Assembly: GCF_011752565.1 (NCBI RefSeq)
Contig: NZ_VWXK01000002.1
Location: forward strand, 186,001-250,000
Source: Pantoea sp. Ap-967
GTDB taxonomy: Bacteria; Pseudomonadota; Gammaproteobacteria; Pseudomonadales; Pseudomonadaceae
Length of the DNA stretch: 64,000 bases
Direction of reading: 5' to 3'
The notes under the pieces were generated by a model that had not been told where the DNA came from, did not search any database, and saw only the letters and a program-made list of their open reading frames with translations. Shown piece by piece: positions 17,743 through 25,465 of the stretch; positions within the stretch are counted from its first letter, which is position 1; every line of letters starts with the position of its first letter. The position numbers and the translations under genes are program-made.

Positions 17743-18498
17743 TCAGTAGCGGTAATCGGACGCTACTCGGTCCAGCATGCGCAGCAACGCCTTCCAGGCC
17801 AGGGTAGCCGCATCAGGATCTGACAACTCCCCCTCTTTCAGTTCGCGCTGCGGCTCATTGAACTGTCGCTCTGTATGAGCACAAATTTCATGGCTCGGCA
17901 GCAGCAACTGACCGGCCTGCTGGGCCGTGAGCTGTATCTCACAGGCTTTTTCCAGGTAGTACATCCTGATGAACGCTTCACCCACTGTGCGTCCTCCCGT
18001 CAGCAGCCCGTGGTTGCGCAAGATCATCACGTTCTTGTCTTCCAAATCCGCAACCAGGCGTTGTTGTTCATCGAGATCCAGGGCAACCCCTTCATAGTGG
18101 TGGTAGGCAATCTTGCCGTAGAACTCCATGGAGATCTGATTCACGGGCAGTAAACCGCACTCCAATGCTGCAACTGCACAGCCGGCGCGCGTATGGGTAT
18201 GCAGTACGCATTGAAGATCGTCACGCGCACGGTGAATAGCACTGTGGATCACAAAACCGGCCGGGTTGACGGCGTAAGGCGTATCGCCAACGGGCGCCCC
18301 ATCCAGGTCGATTTTGACCAAATTGGAGGCGGTGATTTCATCGAACATCAGCCCGTATGGATTGATCAGGAAATGATGCTCCGGCCCCGGGATACGTACC
18401 GAAATATGGGTGAAGATCAAATCGGTCATGCGGAAATGCGCGATTAGCCGGTAGCAGGCAGCTAGTTCCTCGCGCAGCACTTGTTCGGTTGAGGTCAT
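17743..18498 (-). CDS. class II aldolase/adducin family protein
   Basis: A 251-residue cytoplasmic protein of the class II aldolase fold. The zinc-ligand His pair is in VLHTHTRAG (near residue 103), with the third His in LRNHGLLTGG (near 162). The N-terminal FTHISVRIPG and FLINPYG strands are typical. Family members are fuculose/rhamnulose-phosphate aldolases or decarboxylases; phosphate-binding residues were not verified. GGAGTG seven bases upstream supports the ATG at 18498. It is divergent from the LysR gene at 18741, which is therefore its likely regulator. Confidence 0.85.
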   Translation of the reverse strand: MTSTEQVLREELAACYRLIAHFRMTDLIFTHISVRIPGPEHHFLINPYGLMFDEITASNLVKIDLDGAPVGDTPYAVNPAGFVIHSAIHRARDDLQCVLHTHTRAGCAVAALECGLLPVNQISMEFYGKIAYHHYEGVALDLDEQQRLVADLEDKNVMILRNHGLLTGGRTVGEAFIRMYYLEKACEIQLTAQQAGQLLLPSHEICAHTERQFNEPQRELKEGELSDPDAATLAWKALLRMLDRVASDYRY

Positions 18499-18740
18499 GC
18501 ATTTCACTCCAATACTGATGTGAGGCTCTGGCTTAGTAGCTCAGCACCTTCTCCAGCCATCAGCGACGCTGGTGAATTACGCCGTCTGAAAGCAAGTCCA
18601 CCTCTTCTTGAAGTGGCCGAGCAGGCACTGATCGTTAGGTTCAGTATGGGTGAATGAAAACTAGCAACAATCGAATTATTTTCGCCGGTGATGTAGTGTT
18701 AGTTTCACCAATTGACCATTTGCATCAGGTGCGGAGCTTT

Positions 18741-19625
18741 ATGCTATTCCCATCAATGACGGCGCTTCGTGCACTGGATGCGGTGGCACGTCTCGGAAGC
18801 ATCTCAGGTGCAGCTGACGAGCTCAGCCTCACGCGAAGTGCGGTCAGCCACCGCATCAGCACGCTTGAGGAACAGCTGGGGTTCGCGCTGACTGAACGAA
18901 TTGGCCGAGGCATCCGGCTTACGTTTCGAGGGGAGCAGTTTGCCCGGGAAGTGCAACACATCCTTGAGCGCGTTCAGCTGGCTGCAGCTGGTCAGCATGA
19001 ACAACAGATCGCGGGGCGCCTGTGCGTCAGCTGTAATACAGGTTTTGCCAGCGCCTGGTTGTGCCAGCACATCAATGAATTCATGACGCTATACCCCCAG
19101 GTTAAATTCCATCTGATATCCCCACGAACCCCGGCCGATACCACCTCGAACGAAGCGGATGTCTTCATTTCCTATGGCACGGGTGATTGGCCGAATCTGC
19201 AGGTGATGCCCTTGGTGGACCTGCACTATTTTCCGGTGTTGAGCCCCCAACTGCTCTACGCCAATGGCGGTCTCCGGCACACCGATGACCTACTGAAGTA
19301 CACGCTGCTGCACATGAACGACTACACGGATTGGCGGGTATGGCTAGGGGCAGCAGGCCGTAACCAAGTTGATTTCTCCTCGGGTATTTTGTTCTCTGAC
19401 GCCCCATGTGCTCTGGCCGCCTGCTTAGCAGGACAAGGCGTCGCGATGGGCGATAACCTGCTCAGCAGCGACGCACTGAGGCGTGGGCTCTTGGTGAGCC
19501 CGTTCGAAATCAGTACGCGCTCAAACCGGGCGTACTTTTTGGTCTGCCATCCAGCTAAGGCGGAGCGCCCTATCGTCAAGGCGTTCAGCGACTGGCTCAT
19601 TGAAACACTCGCTCACACGACCTAG
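18741..19625 (+). CDS. LysR-type regulator, GcvA-like
   Basis: A 294-residue LysR protein. The GcvA-like opening PSMTALRALDAVARLGSISGAADEL and SAVSHRISTLEEQLG form the winged helix, and the effector domain follows. The ATG at 18741 matches the family start; the upstream in-frame ATG at 18654 would add 29 unrelated residues. It is divergent from the class II aldolase across a 240-base region and so is likely to control it. It is the last gene before repeat copy B. Confidence 0.88.
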   Translation: MLFPSMTALRALDAVARLGSISGAADELSLTRSAVSHRISTLEEQLGFALTERIGRGIRLTFRGEQFAREVQHILERVQLAAAGQHEQQIAGRLCVSCNTGFASAWLCQHINEFMTLYPQVKFHLISPRTPADTTSNEADVFISYGTGDWPNLQVMPLVDLHYFPVLSPQLLYANGGLRHTDDLLKYTLLHMNDYTDWRVWLGAAGRNQVDFSSGILFSDAPCALAACLAGQGVAMGDNLLSSDALRRGLLVSPFEISTRSNRAYFLVCHPAKAERPIVKAFSDWLIETLAHTT

Positions 19626-19713
19626 ATTCGCGCAGGTCACATAAATCCGAGATAGTCGCTCGCGCTGATCACTCAAACCGATACTCGGCCGCCCCATCTT
19701 CAGACCATCTCGC

Positions 19714-19902
19714 CATGGAGGTACACTGAAGTCCGGTGTGCTCCATCCCGATAGCTCTCAGAAATCGCCATTCTCGATTGCGTATCCTACTGAGGGTATC
19801 AGAGGGCATTTTTAGGGGTACATTTTTGCTTCAGAAAACCAGAAATACCGCCCTAGAGCCATGTCCAAATGTTTTTTGGCAGCGATGAAAACATGTGAGT
19901 CA
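19714..19902 (-). pseudogene. remnant of phage-type integrase 5' end (direct repeat copy B)
   Basis: A diverged copy of 3174-3357, same orientation, 16.5 kb away. Shared blocks include TACACTGAAGTCC, CAGAAATCGCCATTCT, AGGGGTACATTT-like and CCAAATGTT through GCAGCGATGAAAACATGTGAG. On the minus strand ATG at 19771 reads MAISES and then drifts into noise. It sits in the 417-base gap between the LysR stop (19625) and the Lrp gene (20042); nothing else was recognised in that gap. Confidence 0.55.
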
Positions 19903-20042
19903 ATGGCGCGCTTCTAGGTCCACGTGCCACTGGATGCGACTTACGTTCGGTTTCGGTGCGATGCGTCCAACACCAGTGGTGCTGGCTCGCGGACCTTGTC
20001 AGCATCGACTCAGGAAGCACGTAATTAAATCGAGGGCCCGCG

Positions 20043-20507
20043 TTACACCGGCAGTTCGGTAGTGAGCTTGATCTTTTCCATTGGAACCTCAGTCTTGACA
20101 TTCTGAACCACGTCCAGGCTCGTCAAATGAGCAATCTGGAAGCGTCGATAAGCGTCCAGGTCCGCTGCCACTACTCTAAGCATGAGATCGCAATCGCCTG
20201 CCATCACGTGACACTCCACCACTTGCGGTAACTGGCGCACGGCGTTGACGAACTCATCGGTGGTAGCCTGGTCCTGGCGCTTGAGCCAAACCCTGACGAA
20301 CAACGTCAGCCCCAGCGCCACTTTCGCCGGGTCCACCAGCGCCACGTAGCGCTCAATCACGCCAGATTCCTCCAGCAAACGGACCCTACGCAGGCATGGC
20401 GATGGGGAAAGCCCGACCTGCTTGGCAAGCTCCTGATTTTGTAGGCGACCATCTCTCTGCAGGGCGCTCAAGATGCGGCGATCGATAGCATCTAGCTTGA
20501 TTGGCAT
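20043..20507 (-). CDS. Lrp/AsnC family regulator
   Basis: A 154-residue regulator with an N-terminal helix-turn-helix (LDAIDRRILSALQRDGRLQNQELAK, LSPSPCLRRVRLLEESGVIE) and a C-terminal RAM effector domain (GDCDLMLRVVAADLDAY). The length is standard. It is divergent from azlCD, an arrangement in which Lrp-type proteins (AzlB-like) control branched-chain amino acid export. It probably binds the ATTTCA-N9-TGAAAT dyad in the shared 118-base promoter region. Confidence 0.92.
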   Translation of the reverse strand: MPIKLDAIDRRILSALQRDGRLQNQELAKQVGLSPSPCLRRVRLLEESGVIERYVALVDPAKVALGLTLFVRVWLKRQDQATTDEFVNAVRQLPQVVECHVMAGDCDLMLRVVAADLDAYRRFQIAHLTSLDVVQNVKTEVPMEKIKLTTELPV

Positions 20508-20580
20508 TGGATTCTCGCTACAGGAAAATTATGAAACTGGATGCTAAATGCTCATGCCGATCATGCAATTACGCAAGCAA

Positions 20581-20601
20581 ATTTCAGCGACAAATTGAAA
20601 T
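20581..20601. promoter_or_regulatory. ATTTCA-N9-TGAAAT dyad, candidate Lrp operator
   Basis: An AT-rich inverted repeat 25 bases before the azlC start in the Lrp-azlC divergent region. AT-rich dyads of this kind suit Lrp/AsnC binding. No -35/-10 pair was assigned with confidence. Confidence 0.4.
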
Positions 20602-20625
20602 AATTTGCCTCCAACCGAGGTGCGT

Positions 20626-21345
20626 ATGAATGCCATTGAACCTGCTCTGAGTGATCCCCCAGCCACAACACCCAACGACGATTTGCGCCGCGGAGCAATA
20701 GCAGCCGTACCCGTTCTGCTGGGCTTCATTCCCTTTGCCTTGGTGCTCGGCGCCCAGGCATCGCAACGCAGTCTTGCTACAGGCGAGGTCGCGCTGATGA
20801 CCGGTTTGAACTTTGGCGGCGGCTCGGAATTCGCCGCGATCGAGCTCTGGACATCACCTCCGGCAATCCTGGTGATCGTGGCCATGACCTTGCTGGTCAA
20901 CAGCCGACACCTGCTGATGGGCGCGACTTTGGCCCCCTATCTACGCGACTTGCCGCTGAGGCAGGCGCTCGGTGCCTTGTTCTTCATGTGCGACGAGAGC
21001 TGGGCCATGGGCCTGGCCGATGCGCGCCGGCGCGCAGGTTTCAGCTTGCGCTATTACATGGGCGTTTCGTTGTGTCTATGGGGCACCTGGGTCTGCTTCA
21101 CTACCCTGGGCGCATTGGTAGGGCCGCTGTTGGGTGACCTGCATACCTACGGCTTCGACATGGCCTTCGCGGCGGTCTTCCTGGTACTGCTCAAGGGTAT
21201 GTGGAAAGGGGTGCAAGCCGCCCTGCCCTGGCTCTTCAGCCTGATTACTGCGGCGCTCTTCTATCTGTTGATCCCTGGTGGCTGGTACGTGTTGGCTGGC
21301 ACTGTTGCAGGCCTGGTCAGCGCCTACCTGTGGGCCAAACCATGA
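20626..21345 (+). CDS. azlC: AzlC family branched-chain amino acid exporter subunit
   Basis: The large inner-membrane subunit (239 residues) of the AzlCD exporter. Hydrophobic helices run throughout; family markers are RGAIAAVPVLLGFIPFALVLGAQA near residue 22, NFGGGSEFAAIELW and NSRHLLMGATLAPYL. The ATG at 20626 has GAGGTG six bases upstream; an in-frame TTG at 20605 is rejected. Its stop overlaps the azlD start (ATGA), showing coupled translation. Control is probably by the divergent Lrp protein. Confidence 0.93.
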   Translation: MNAIEPALSDPPATTPNDDLRRGAIAAVPVLLGFIPFALVLGAQASQRSLATGEVALMTGLNFGGGSEFAAIELWTSPPAILVIVAMTLLVNSRHLLMGATLAPYLRDLPLRQALGALFFMCDESWAMGLADARRRAGFSLRYYMGVSLCLWGTWVCFTTLGALVGPLLGDLHTYGFDMAFAAVFLVLLKGMWKGVQAALPWLFSLITAALFYLLIPGGWYVLAGTVAGLVSAYLWAKP

Positions 21346-21644
21346 TGGATATCACCCCCCTGGTCACCATCCTCGGGATGGCCGTCGTCACCTACCTGAC
21401 TCGCATCCTGGGTTTCCTGCTGTTGCGTAAACGGGCCATGGGCCCACAGCTCACCCAAGTGCTCGAGGCCGCGCCCGGCTGCGTGCTGATTGCAGTGATC
21501 GCACCAAAATTTGTAAGTGGGCATCCGGCTGACTTGATTGCCTTGGGCCTGACCGTATTTGCGGCCACCCGTTATTCCTTCTTTCCGGTGGTGGTATTCG
21601 CCATCGTTGTCACTGCAGCTCTGCGAGCGGCCTTGCCGAGCTGA
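21342..21644 (+). CDS. azlD: AzlD family branched-chain amino acid exporter subunit
   Basis: The small inner-membrane partner (100 residues) of AzlC, with three or four helices; ILGMAVVTYLTRILGFLL and TQVLEAAPGCVLIAVIAPKF are typical. It starts at the ATG overlapping the azlC stop (21342) or the adjacent ATG at 21345. The pair exports branched-chain or related amino acids in characterised bacteria; substrate specificity here is inferred. Confidence 0.92.
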   Translation: MMDITPLVTILGMAVVTYLTRILGFLLLRKRAMGPQLTQVLEAAPGCVLIAVIAPKFVSGHPADLIALGLTVFAATRYSFFPVVVFAIVVTAALRAALPS

Positions 21645-21751
21645 ACGTTCACCTTTCTGAAGAAAATCCCAATGGTTAATCTTTCCAAGCGAGAGATGAA
21701 GTCAGCAAAATCCCATGCGCGCGATACGTGGCCACATATGCTGCCAGCGGA

Positions 21752-21887
21752 ATTGTTCGCCAGGTAATCCATGACCTCGACCACATCCTGTGCGAAATCG
21801 CGTTCCGGTGCCCCGCGGCGCAGTGCCTGCACTGTAGGCCCACTGCTACCCGGTGCACGGCCAAGCCCCAGGTCGATGCGACTCCCT
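21752..21887 (-). pseudogene. internal fragment of luciferase-like (LLM) flavin monooxygenase
   Basis: On the minus strand one frame reads SRIDLGLGRAPGSSGPTVQA, then LRRGAPERDFAQDVVEVMDY and LANN. This is the conserved internal segment of bacterial luciferase-like flavin oxidoreductases (the RIDLGLGRAPG block is diagnostic). Neither the N-terminal barrel strand nor the C-terminal half is present, and there is no start signal, so this is a gene scrap. It lies between azlD and the TonB receptor gene. Confidence 0.7.
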
Positions 21888-22072
21888 ATTGAGGTGATCG
21901 TAAATCCCGATATCTACTTAGAAGCAGTTACCATGGTCCTTATCCGCAAATTGGATGGGATGTATACAAGCCAGCCAAGCCCAGTGATCGTTACGCCCGC
22001 AAGGACACCGAACATTCATCGGCCTCCTCGACCTCCACTCGTACGCTTGTTCTCGAATGAATGGCCCTGGCC
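21888..22072. other. intergenic, possible 33-residue membrane peptide
   Basis: Complement 22015-21914 encodes a 33-residue peptide with one hydrophobic helix (MFGVLAGVTITGLGWLVYIP) preceded by GAGGAGG eight bases before the ATG. It lies downstream of the TonB receptor on the same strand. The good ribosome-binding site makes it worth noting, but it has no recognised family and could be a truncated gene. Confidence 0.3.
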
Positions 22073-24181
22073 CTAGAAAAAGTACCTGACCGATGCACCC
22101 AGCGTGGTCGACGGCTGCGGAACGATCACCAAGCCACTGTTTGTGCCATAGGCCACCTCAGTGCCATAGCGGTGTGGCTGGAAGGTGCCAAACACGCTGA
22201 ACTGGTAGTCCTGATAGTCGTAGCTGGCCCGCAGGTCATAGCGGGTGTACGGAGGCATCTCGTGTTTCTGGGTGCCGATGTAGTAAGGAATGCCATCCAA
22301 GTGGTAGACATCGGCGTTAAGCGTCAACTGGCCGCCCATAAACCCATCTCGATATTGCACACCCGCTTTGTAGGTATGTTCGGGTACCACCAGCAGCGCC
22401 CCGGTACCAGGCGGCGGGTTGTTGATGACTGCGTCGATGATGCGACCGTAGCTGATGTACGTGCTAATGGTAGAGGTGGCTTGGTAGTTGAAACTGGTTT
22501 CCGCCCCCCTGCGCGTAGTGTCGCCTACTTGCTCGTAAATACCCGGCGAGGTCTGCACGGTCTCGCTGTCGTTCTCGATGTAATAGAACTCGGTAGTGTT
22601 CGACAGCCGTTCGGTAGGGCGCACGGTGAAGCCGATATCGTAGGATTTGACCTTGCTAGGCCGAACGCTGCTGTTGATCTGGCCACCGGTGTCGCTGAGC
22701 GGTAACGCGCTGCCGCTGCCGGAACTGATGTACTCGGCCGCAGGCGAACGGAACCCTTCGGCGAAGTTGGTGAACAGCTCAAGTTGGTCGATAGGGGTCC
22801 AGACGAGCCCAAGCTTGGGCGTGGTCACCGAGCGGTGGTAGCCAGTGTCGGCATTGCGGAACTTGAGGTTGTCGATGTCATAATCGAATCGATCGTAACG
22901 GATACCCGCCAACAGTTTGAGCGAGTCGACCGGCTTGTACTGGCCCTGAGCGAACACCCCATAGGTGATCAGGTCCATGTCGAAATCGTAGTAGAAATTC
23001 TGCGTCGGTTCGAAGTTGCGGTACTGCTGGCGGTAAGCATCGCCGATGTCGCGGCGCACATCGGCGCCCACCATCAGTGCGGCTTTGTCTTCGTAGACGA
23101 AGTTGTAGGCCATGCGCCCACCGTAGATGTCACGGTCGTCCTTGCCATAGTTGTGGGTATTGCTGCCATTGGCGATCGCCCTGGTGCGCTTGAAGTTCTC
23201 GTAGTAAGCGGTGTAGTACAACCCGGCTTCTTCATAGGCGGGGGCGCGATTGAAGACATAAGTATTGCGGTTGGCGTCGCCATAGCCGTACAGGTTGTCC
23301 GTGTCGCGGCGGCTGATGGTGCCAGCACGCAATGCTGGGAGGTTCAGGTAGCCGTCGTTCTTGAAGTCCGATTGATAATGACTGAAGCGTGCCGAATACT
23401 TGGCATCGTCGATGACCTTGGACAGTTTCCAGAAGTAATTGTCACGGTTGGTTTCTGCAGCCTTGCGATAACCATTGGTCCGGTACAAGTCCGCAACGAA
23501 CAGTGACTCGAAGCCCTCATGTTCGCCACCCAGCACTAGGTTGGCCCGGCGGCCATCGTAGCTTGCGACGTCCAGGCCAATGCTGGAGGCCACGTCCCCA
23601 CCATCGAGCGTCTCGATGTTCACGGCACCAGCGCGGTTCTGATCACCATAGAGCGCAGAAACAGGCCCCTTGATCACATCGACCCGCTTGATCATCTGTG
23701 GCGTCAGCCACTCGAGAAATACCGGCCCGTGCCCTGCCCCACCCTGGCTTGACGGAATGTTCTGGGGAACGCCATCGACGTACACCGCGACGTCGGCGCC
23801 ATGGGTACCGTTGGTAGCGAAGCCGCGCATGCGGAACCCGTTACCGGTGTCGCCTTGGTCAATGTTGTTGGCCACGACCCCCGGTACACGGCGGTAGATA
23901 TTGGAGATGTCGCGATCGACATTGAGGGTTTTGATGTCCTCACTGGTGATCGTTGAAACGGCAGCCGGCAAGCTCTCGGAATCGTTACTCACTTTGCTTC
24001 GAGACAAGGTTGGTACATCACCTGCGTTGTGGCCCTCCCCCACAACCTGGATAGCACTCAACTCAGTAACGCTGTTTTCCTTCGTTTCTGCCGCCAGGGC
24101 CGCGTCCAGAGGGCCAAGGCTCATCGCCAACGCCGCCCCGGTAAACATCCAAGACCTACTGCCTTCCAAAGATCCACACAT
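22073..24181 (-). CDS. TonB-dependent outer-membrane receptor, siderophore/zincophore type
   Basis: A 702-residue receptor. After an N-terminal signal region (about 30 residues, ending ALAA) come the plug domain (RVPGVVANNIDQGD, GFRMRGFATNGTHGADVAVYVDGVPQN, KGPVSALYGDQNRAGAVNIET) and a 22-strand barrel ending in Phe (LGASVRYFF). Length and plug motifs match TonB siderophore receptors. A Zur-type dyad lies 20 bases upstream, and the gene adjoins the zinc-starvation island, so zinc or a zinc-metallophore complex is the likely ligand. AAGG precedes the ATG. No TonB/ExbB genes are nearby. Confidence 0.9.
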   Translation of the reverse strand: MCGSLEGSRSWMFTGAALAMSLGPLDAALAAETKENSVTELSAIQVVGEGHNAGDVPTLSRSKVSNDSESLPAAVSTITSEDIKTLNVDRDISNIYRRVPGVVANNIDQGDTGNGFRMRGFATNGTHGADVAVYVDGVPQNIPSSQGGAGHGPVFLEWLTPQMIKRVDVIKGPVSALYGDQNRAGAVNIETLDGGDVASSIGLDVASYDGRRANLVLGGEHEGFESLFVADLYRTNGYRKAAETNRDNYFWKLSKVIDDAKYSARFSHYQSDFKNDGYLNLPALRAGTISRRDTDNLYGYGDANRNTYVFNRAPAYEEAGLYYTAYYENFKRTRAIANGSNTHNYGKDDRDIYGGRMAYNFVYEDKAALMVGADVRRDIGDAYRQQYRNFEPTQNFYYDFDMDLITYGVFAQGQYKPVDSLKLLAGIRYDRFDYDIDNLKFRNADTGYHRSVTTPKLGLVWTPIDQLELFTNFAEGFRSPAAEYISSGSGSALPLSDTGGQINSSVRPSKVKSYDIGFTVRPTERLSNTTEFYYIENDSETVQTSPGIYEQVGDTTRRGAETSFNYQATSTISTYISYGRIIDAVINNPPPGTGALLVVPEHTYKAGVQYRDGFMGGQLTLNADVYHLDGIPYYIGTQKHEMPPYTRYDLRASYDYQDYQFSVFGTFQPHRYGTEVAYGTNSGLVIVPQPSTTLGASVRYFF

Positions 24182-24200
24182 TTGTCAGCCTTAAATTTGA

Positions 24201-24215
24201 TGTTATAACCTAACA
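24201..24215. promoter_or_regulatory. Zur box TGTTATAACCTAACA
   Basis: A 15-base dyad TGTTA-N5-TAACA 20 bases before the TonB receptor start, matching the core of gammaproteobacterial Zur boxes and three other sites in the island. Zinc-loaded Zur bound here would cover the promoter. Confidence 0.75.
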
Positions 24216-24234
24216 GAAGCGAAACCTTACAGGA

Positions 24235-24652
24235 TGATCAAGCTGTGTGCCATCACTCATGGTACGAGCGTTCTGGGCGATGGCCTATTCGATGAGCATG
24301 GCGCTAGCGCGCCGACCACAGTGAAGCGGCTGGCTGACCACTCACGCATCGAGCCACTCTCAGCACCGGCGATCGTGGCGTTCGACAATTAGGAGTAGGC
24401 AATTTGTTGTCGGTAGAGGTGCAGATAGACGGCAAACCTGCCGCCGGCATCGCACTTTTCGACGACTACCGAGGCATGCCGGATGTCAGCAGCATCAAGA
24501 CAGAGGCCAATGGGCGCGCCGAGATCAAAATCCGCAACGCGGGCATGAACGTCATCGCGGCGCAGGCAAAAGTACCTGCGAGGAACTCGGACAGTTCAGA
24601 ACGTAGTCCCTTCACGTCCCTGGGCTTTGTCGGCCAGGCTCATCAACACTAA
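24235..24652 (+). pseudogene. degraded DUF4198-type periplasmic protein gene
   Basis: The 3' part (24404-24652, TTG start) encodes the C-terminal domain of DUF4198/metal-uptake accessory proteins: VEVQIDGKPAAGIALFDDY, then SIKTEANGRAEIKIRNAGMN and LGFVGQAHQH at the end. The preceding 150 bases are open in a different frame up to the TAG at 24390, and no signal peptide or N-terminal domain can be found. This fits a gene that lost its 5' half and shifted frame. DUF4198 proteins often accompany metal-regulated TonB receptors, in keeping with the neighbour. A short independent product from 24404 cannot be excluded. Confidence 0.55.
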
Positions 24653-24774
24653 CGCGCTCGGCATTGGGCTTGACCGCGCCCAACACTCGTAAGTTGTGCC
24701 GCTGGCAGCCTTTGACGAACCGCGCTCGTTGAATATCCACCGAGCGCAGTTTGGTGTGCGATGGCGAAAATCCA

Positions 24775-24915
24775 CTATTTCTTCTTCACCCCACCCTGCC
24801 GGGCTTTGAATCGAGGGTTCGATTTGCAAATGACATACAGCCTGCCGCGGCGTTTCACCACCTGACAGTCACGATGGCGATGTTTGGCTTGCTTGAGCGA
24901 TGAAAGGACCTGCAT
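24775..24915 (-). CDS. rpmJ: 50S ribosomal protein L36, type B (zinc-independent)
   Basis: A 46-residue YkgO-type L36 starting [20 protein letters not shown]. The zinc-ribbon L36 has C-x2-C, a third Cys and a His. Here only two Cys remain (RDCQ and VICKS), and the first Cys and the His are replaced, as in the C-minus paralog that frees zinc from ribosomes. GGAGAAG lies upstream of the ATG at 24915, and a Zur-type dyad directly before that. An upstream in-frame ATG at 24972 would place the dyad inside the gene and is rejected. Confidence 0.9.
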   Translation of the reverse strand: MQVLSSLKQAKHRHRDCQVVKRRGRLYVICKSNPRFKARQGGVKKK

Positions 24916-24926
24916 AGCACTTCTCC

Positions 24927-24941
24927 TGTTATGTAATAACA
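24927..24941. promoter_or_regulatory. Zur box TGTTATGTAATAACA
   Basis: A dyad with perfect TGTTA/TAACA arms, 11 bases before the rpmJ start, inside the 114-base gap between rpmJ and the upstream dksA gene. It gives rpmJ its own Zur control in addition to any read-through from hisI-pyrC-dksA. Confidence 0.75.
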
Positions 24942-25029
24942 TTATCGTAATGAAAATCATTCTCGACCACAAGTCTTCATTGCCATGCCCTGCCGTCCAC
25001 CTCCACAGCCAGTGCCACAGCGCCGGCCC

Positions 25030-25434
25030 TCAGCTTTCTCGCATATGCCGCTCTTTACGCTCCTGCCGCTCCTTCGCCTCAATGCTCAGCGTGGCCGTAG
25101 GCCGCAACAGCAGCCGCCTCAGGCCGATGGGCTCGCCGGTTTCCCTGCACCACCCATACTCCCCCCGGGAAATGCGCTCCAGGGCCTCATCGATTTTGTC
25201 GAGCAACTTCTTCTCCCGCTCCAGCAGCCGCAACTGCCACTGGCGCTGTTCCTCGACGGTGCCGAGATCAGAAGGGTCGCTGCTGGGTTCAAATTCACGC
25301 ATCACTGCGAATTCACCAGCAATGCGGTCTTGAAGCTCGTTGCGCTGCGCGAGCAGCAACTCGCGAAAGAATGCCTGCTGGGCCGCATTCATGTATGCGT
25401 CATCAGGCTGAGAAAGCAGCTCTTGTTCTGTCAT
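25030..25434 (-). CDS. dksA2: DksA-type RNA polymerase-binding factor, zinc-finger-less paralog
   Basis: A 134-residue TraR/DksA-family protein that would bind in the RNA polymerase secondary channel and act with ppGpp. It has a coiled-coil with the acidic tip region and the C-terminal EYGWCRETGEPIGLRRLLLR and RPTATLSIEAKERQE segment. Canonical DksA has two C-x2-C pairs; here only one Cys remains (WCRE), the others being Thr, Ser and Ala positions, as in Pseudomonas DksA2. The ATG at 25434 has GGAGAG upstream; the longer upstream frame overlaps pyrC and is rejected. It is the third gene of hisI-pyrC-dksA. Confidence 0.92.
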   Translation of the reverse strand: MTEQELLSQPDDAYMNAAQQAFFRELLLAQRNELQDRIAGEFAVMREFEPSSDPSDLGTVEEQRQWQLRLLEREKKLLDKIDEALERISRGEYGWCRETGEPIGLRRLLLRPTATLSIEAKERQERKERHMRES

Positions 25435-25465
25435 GGTCAAGGCTCTCCATCCATTGTCGAGGACA

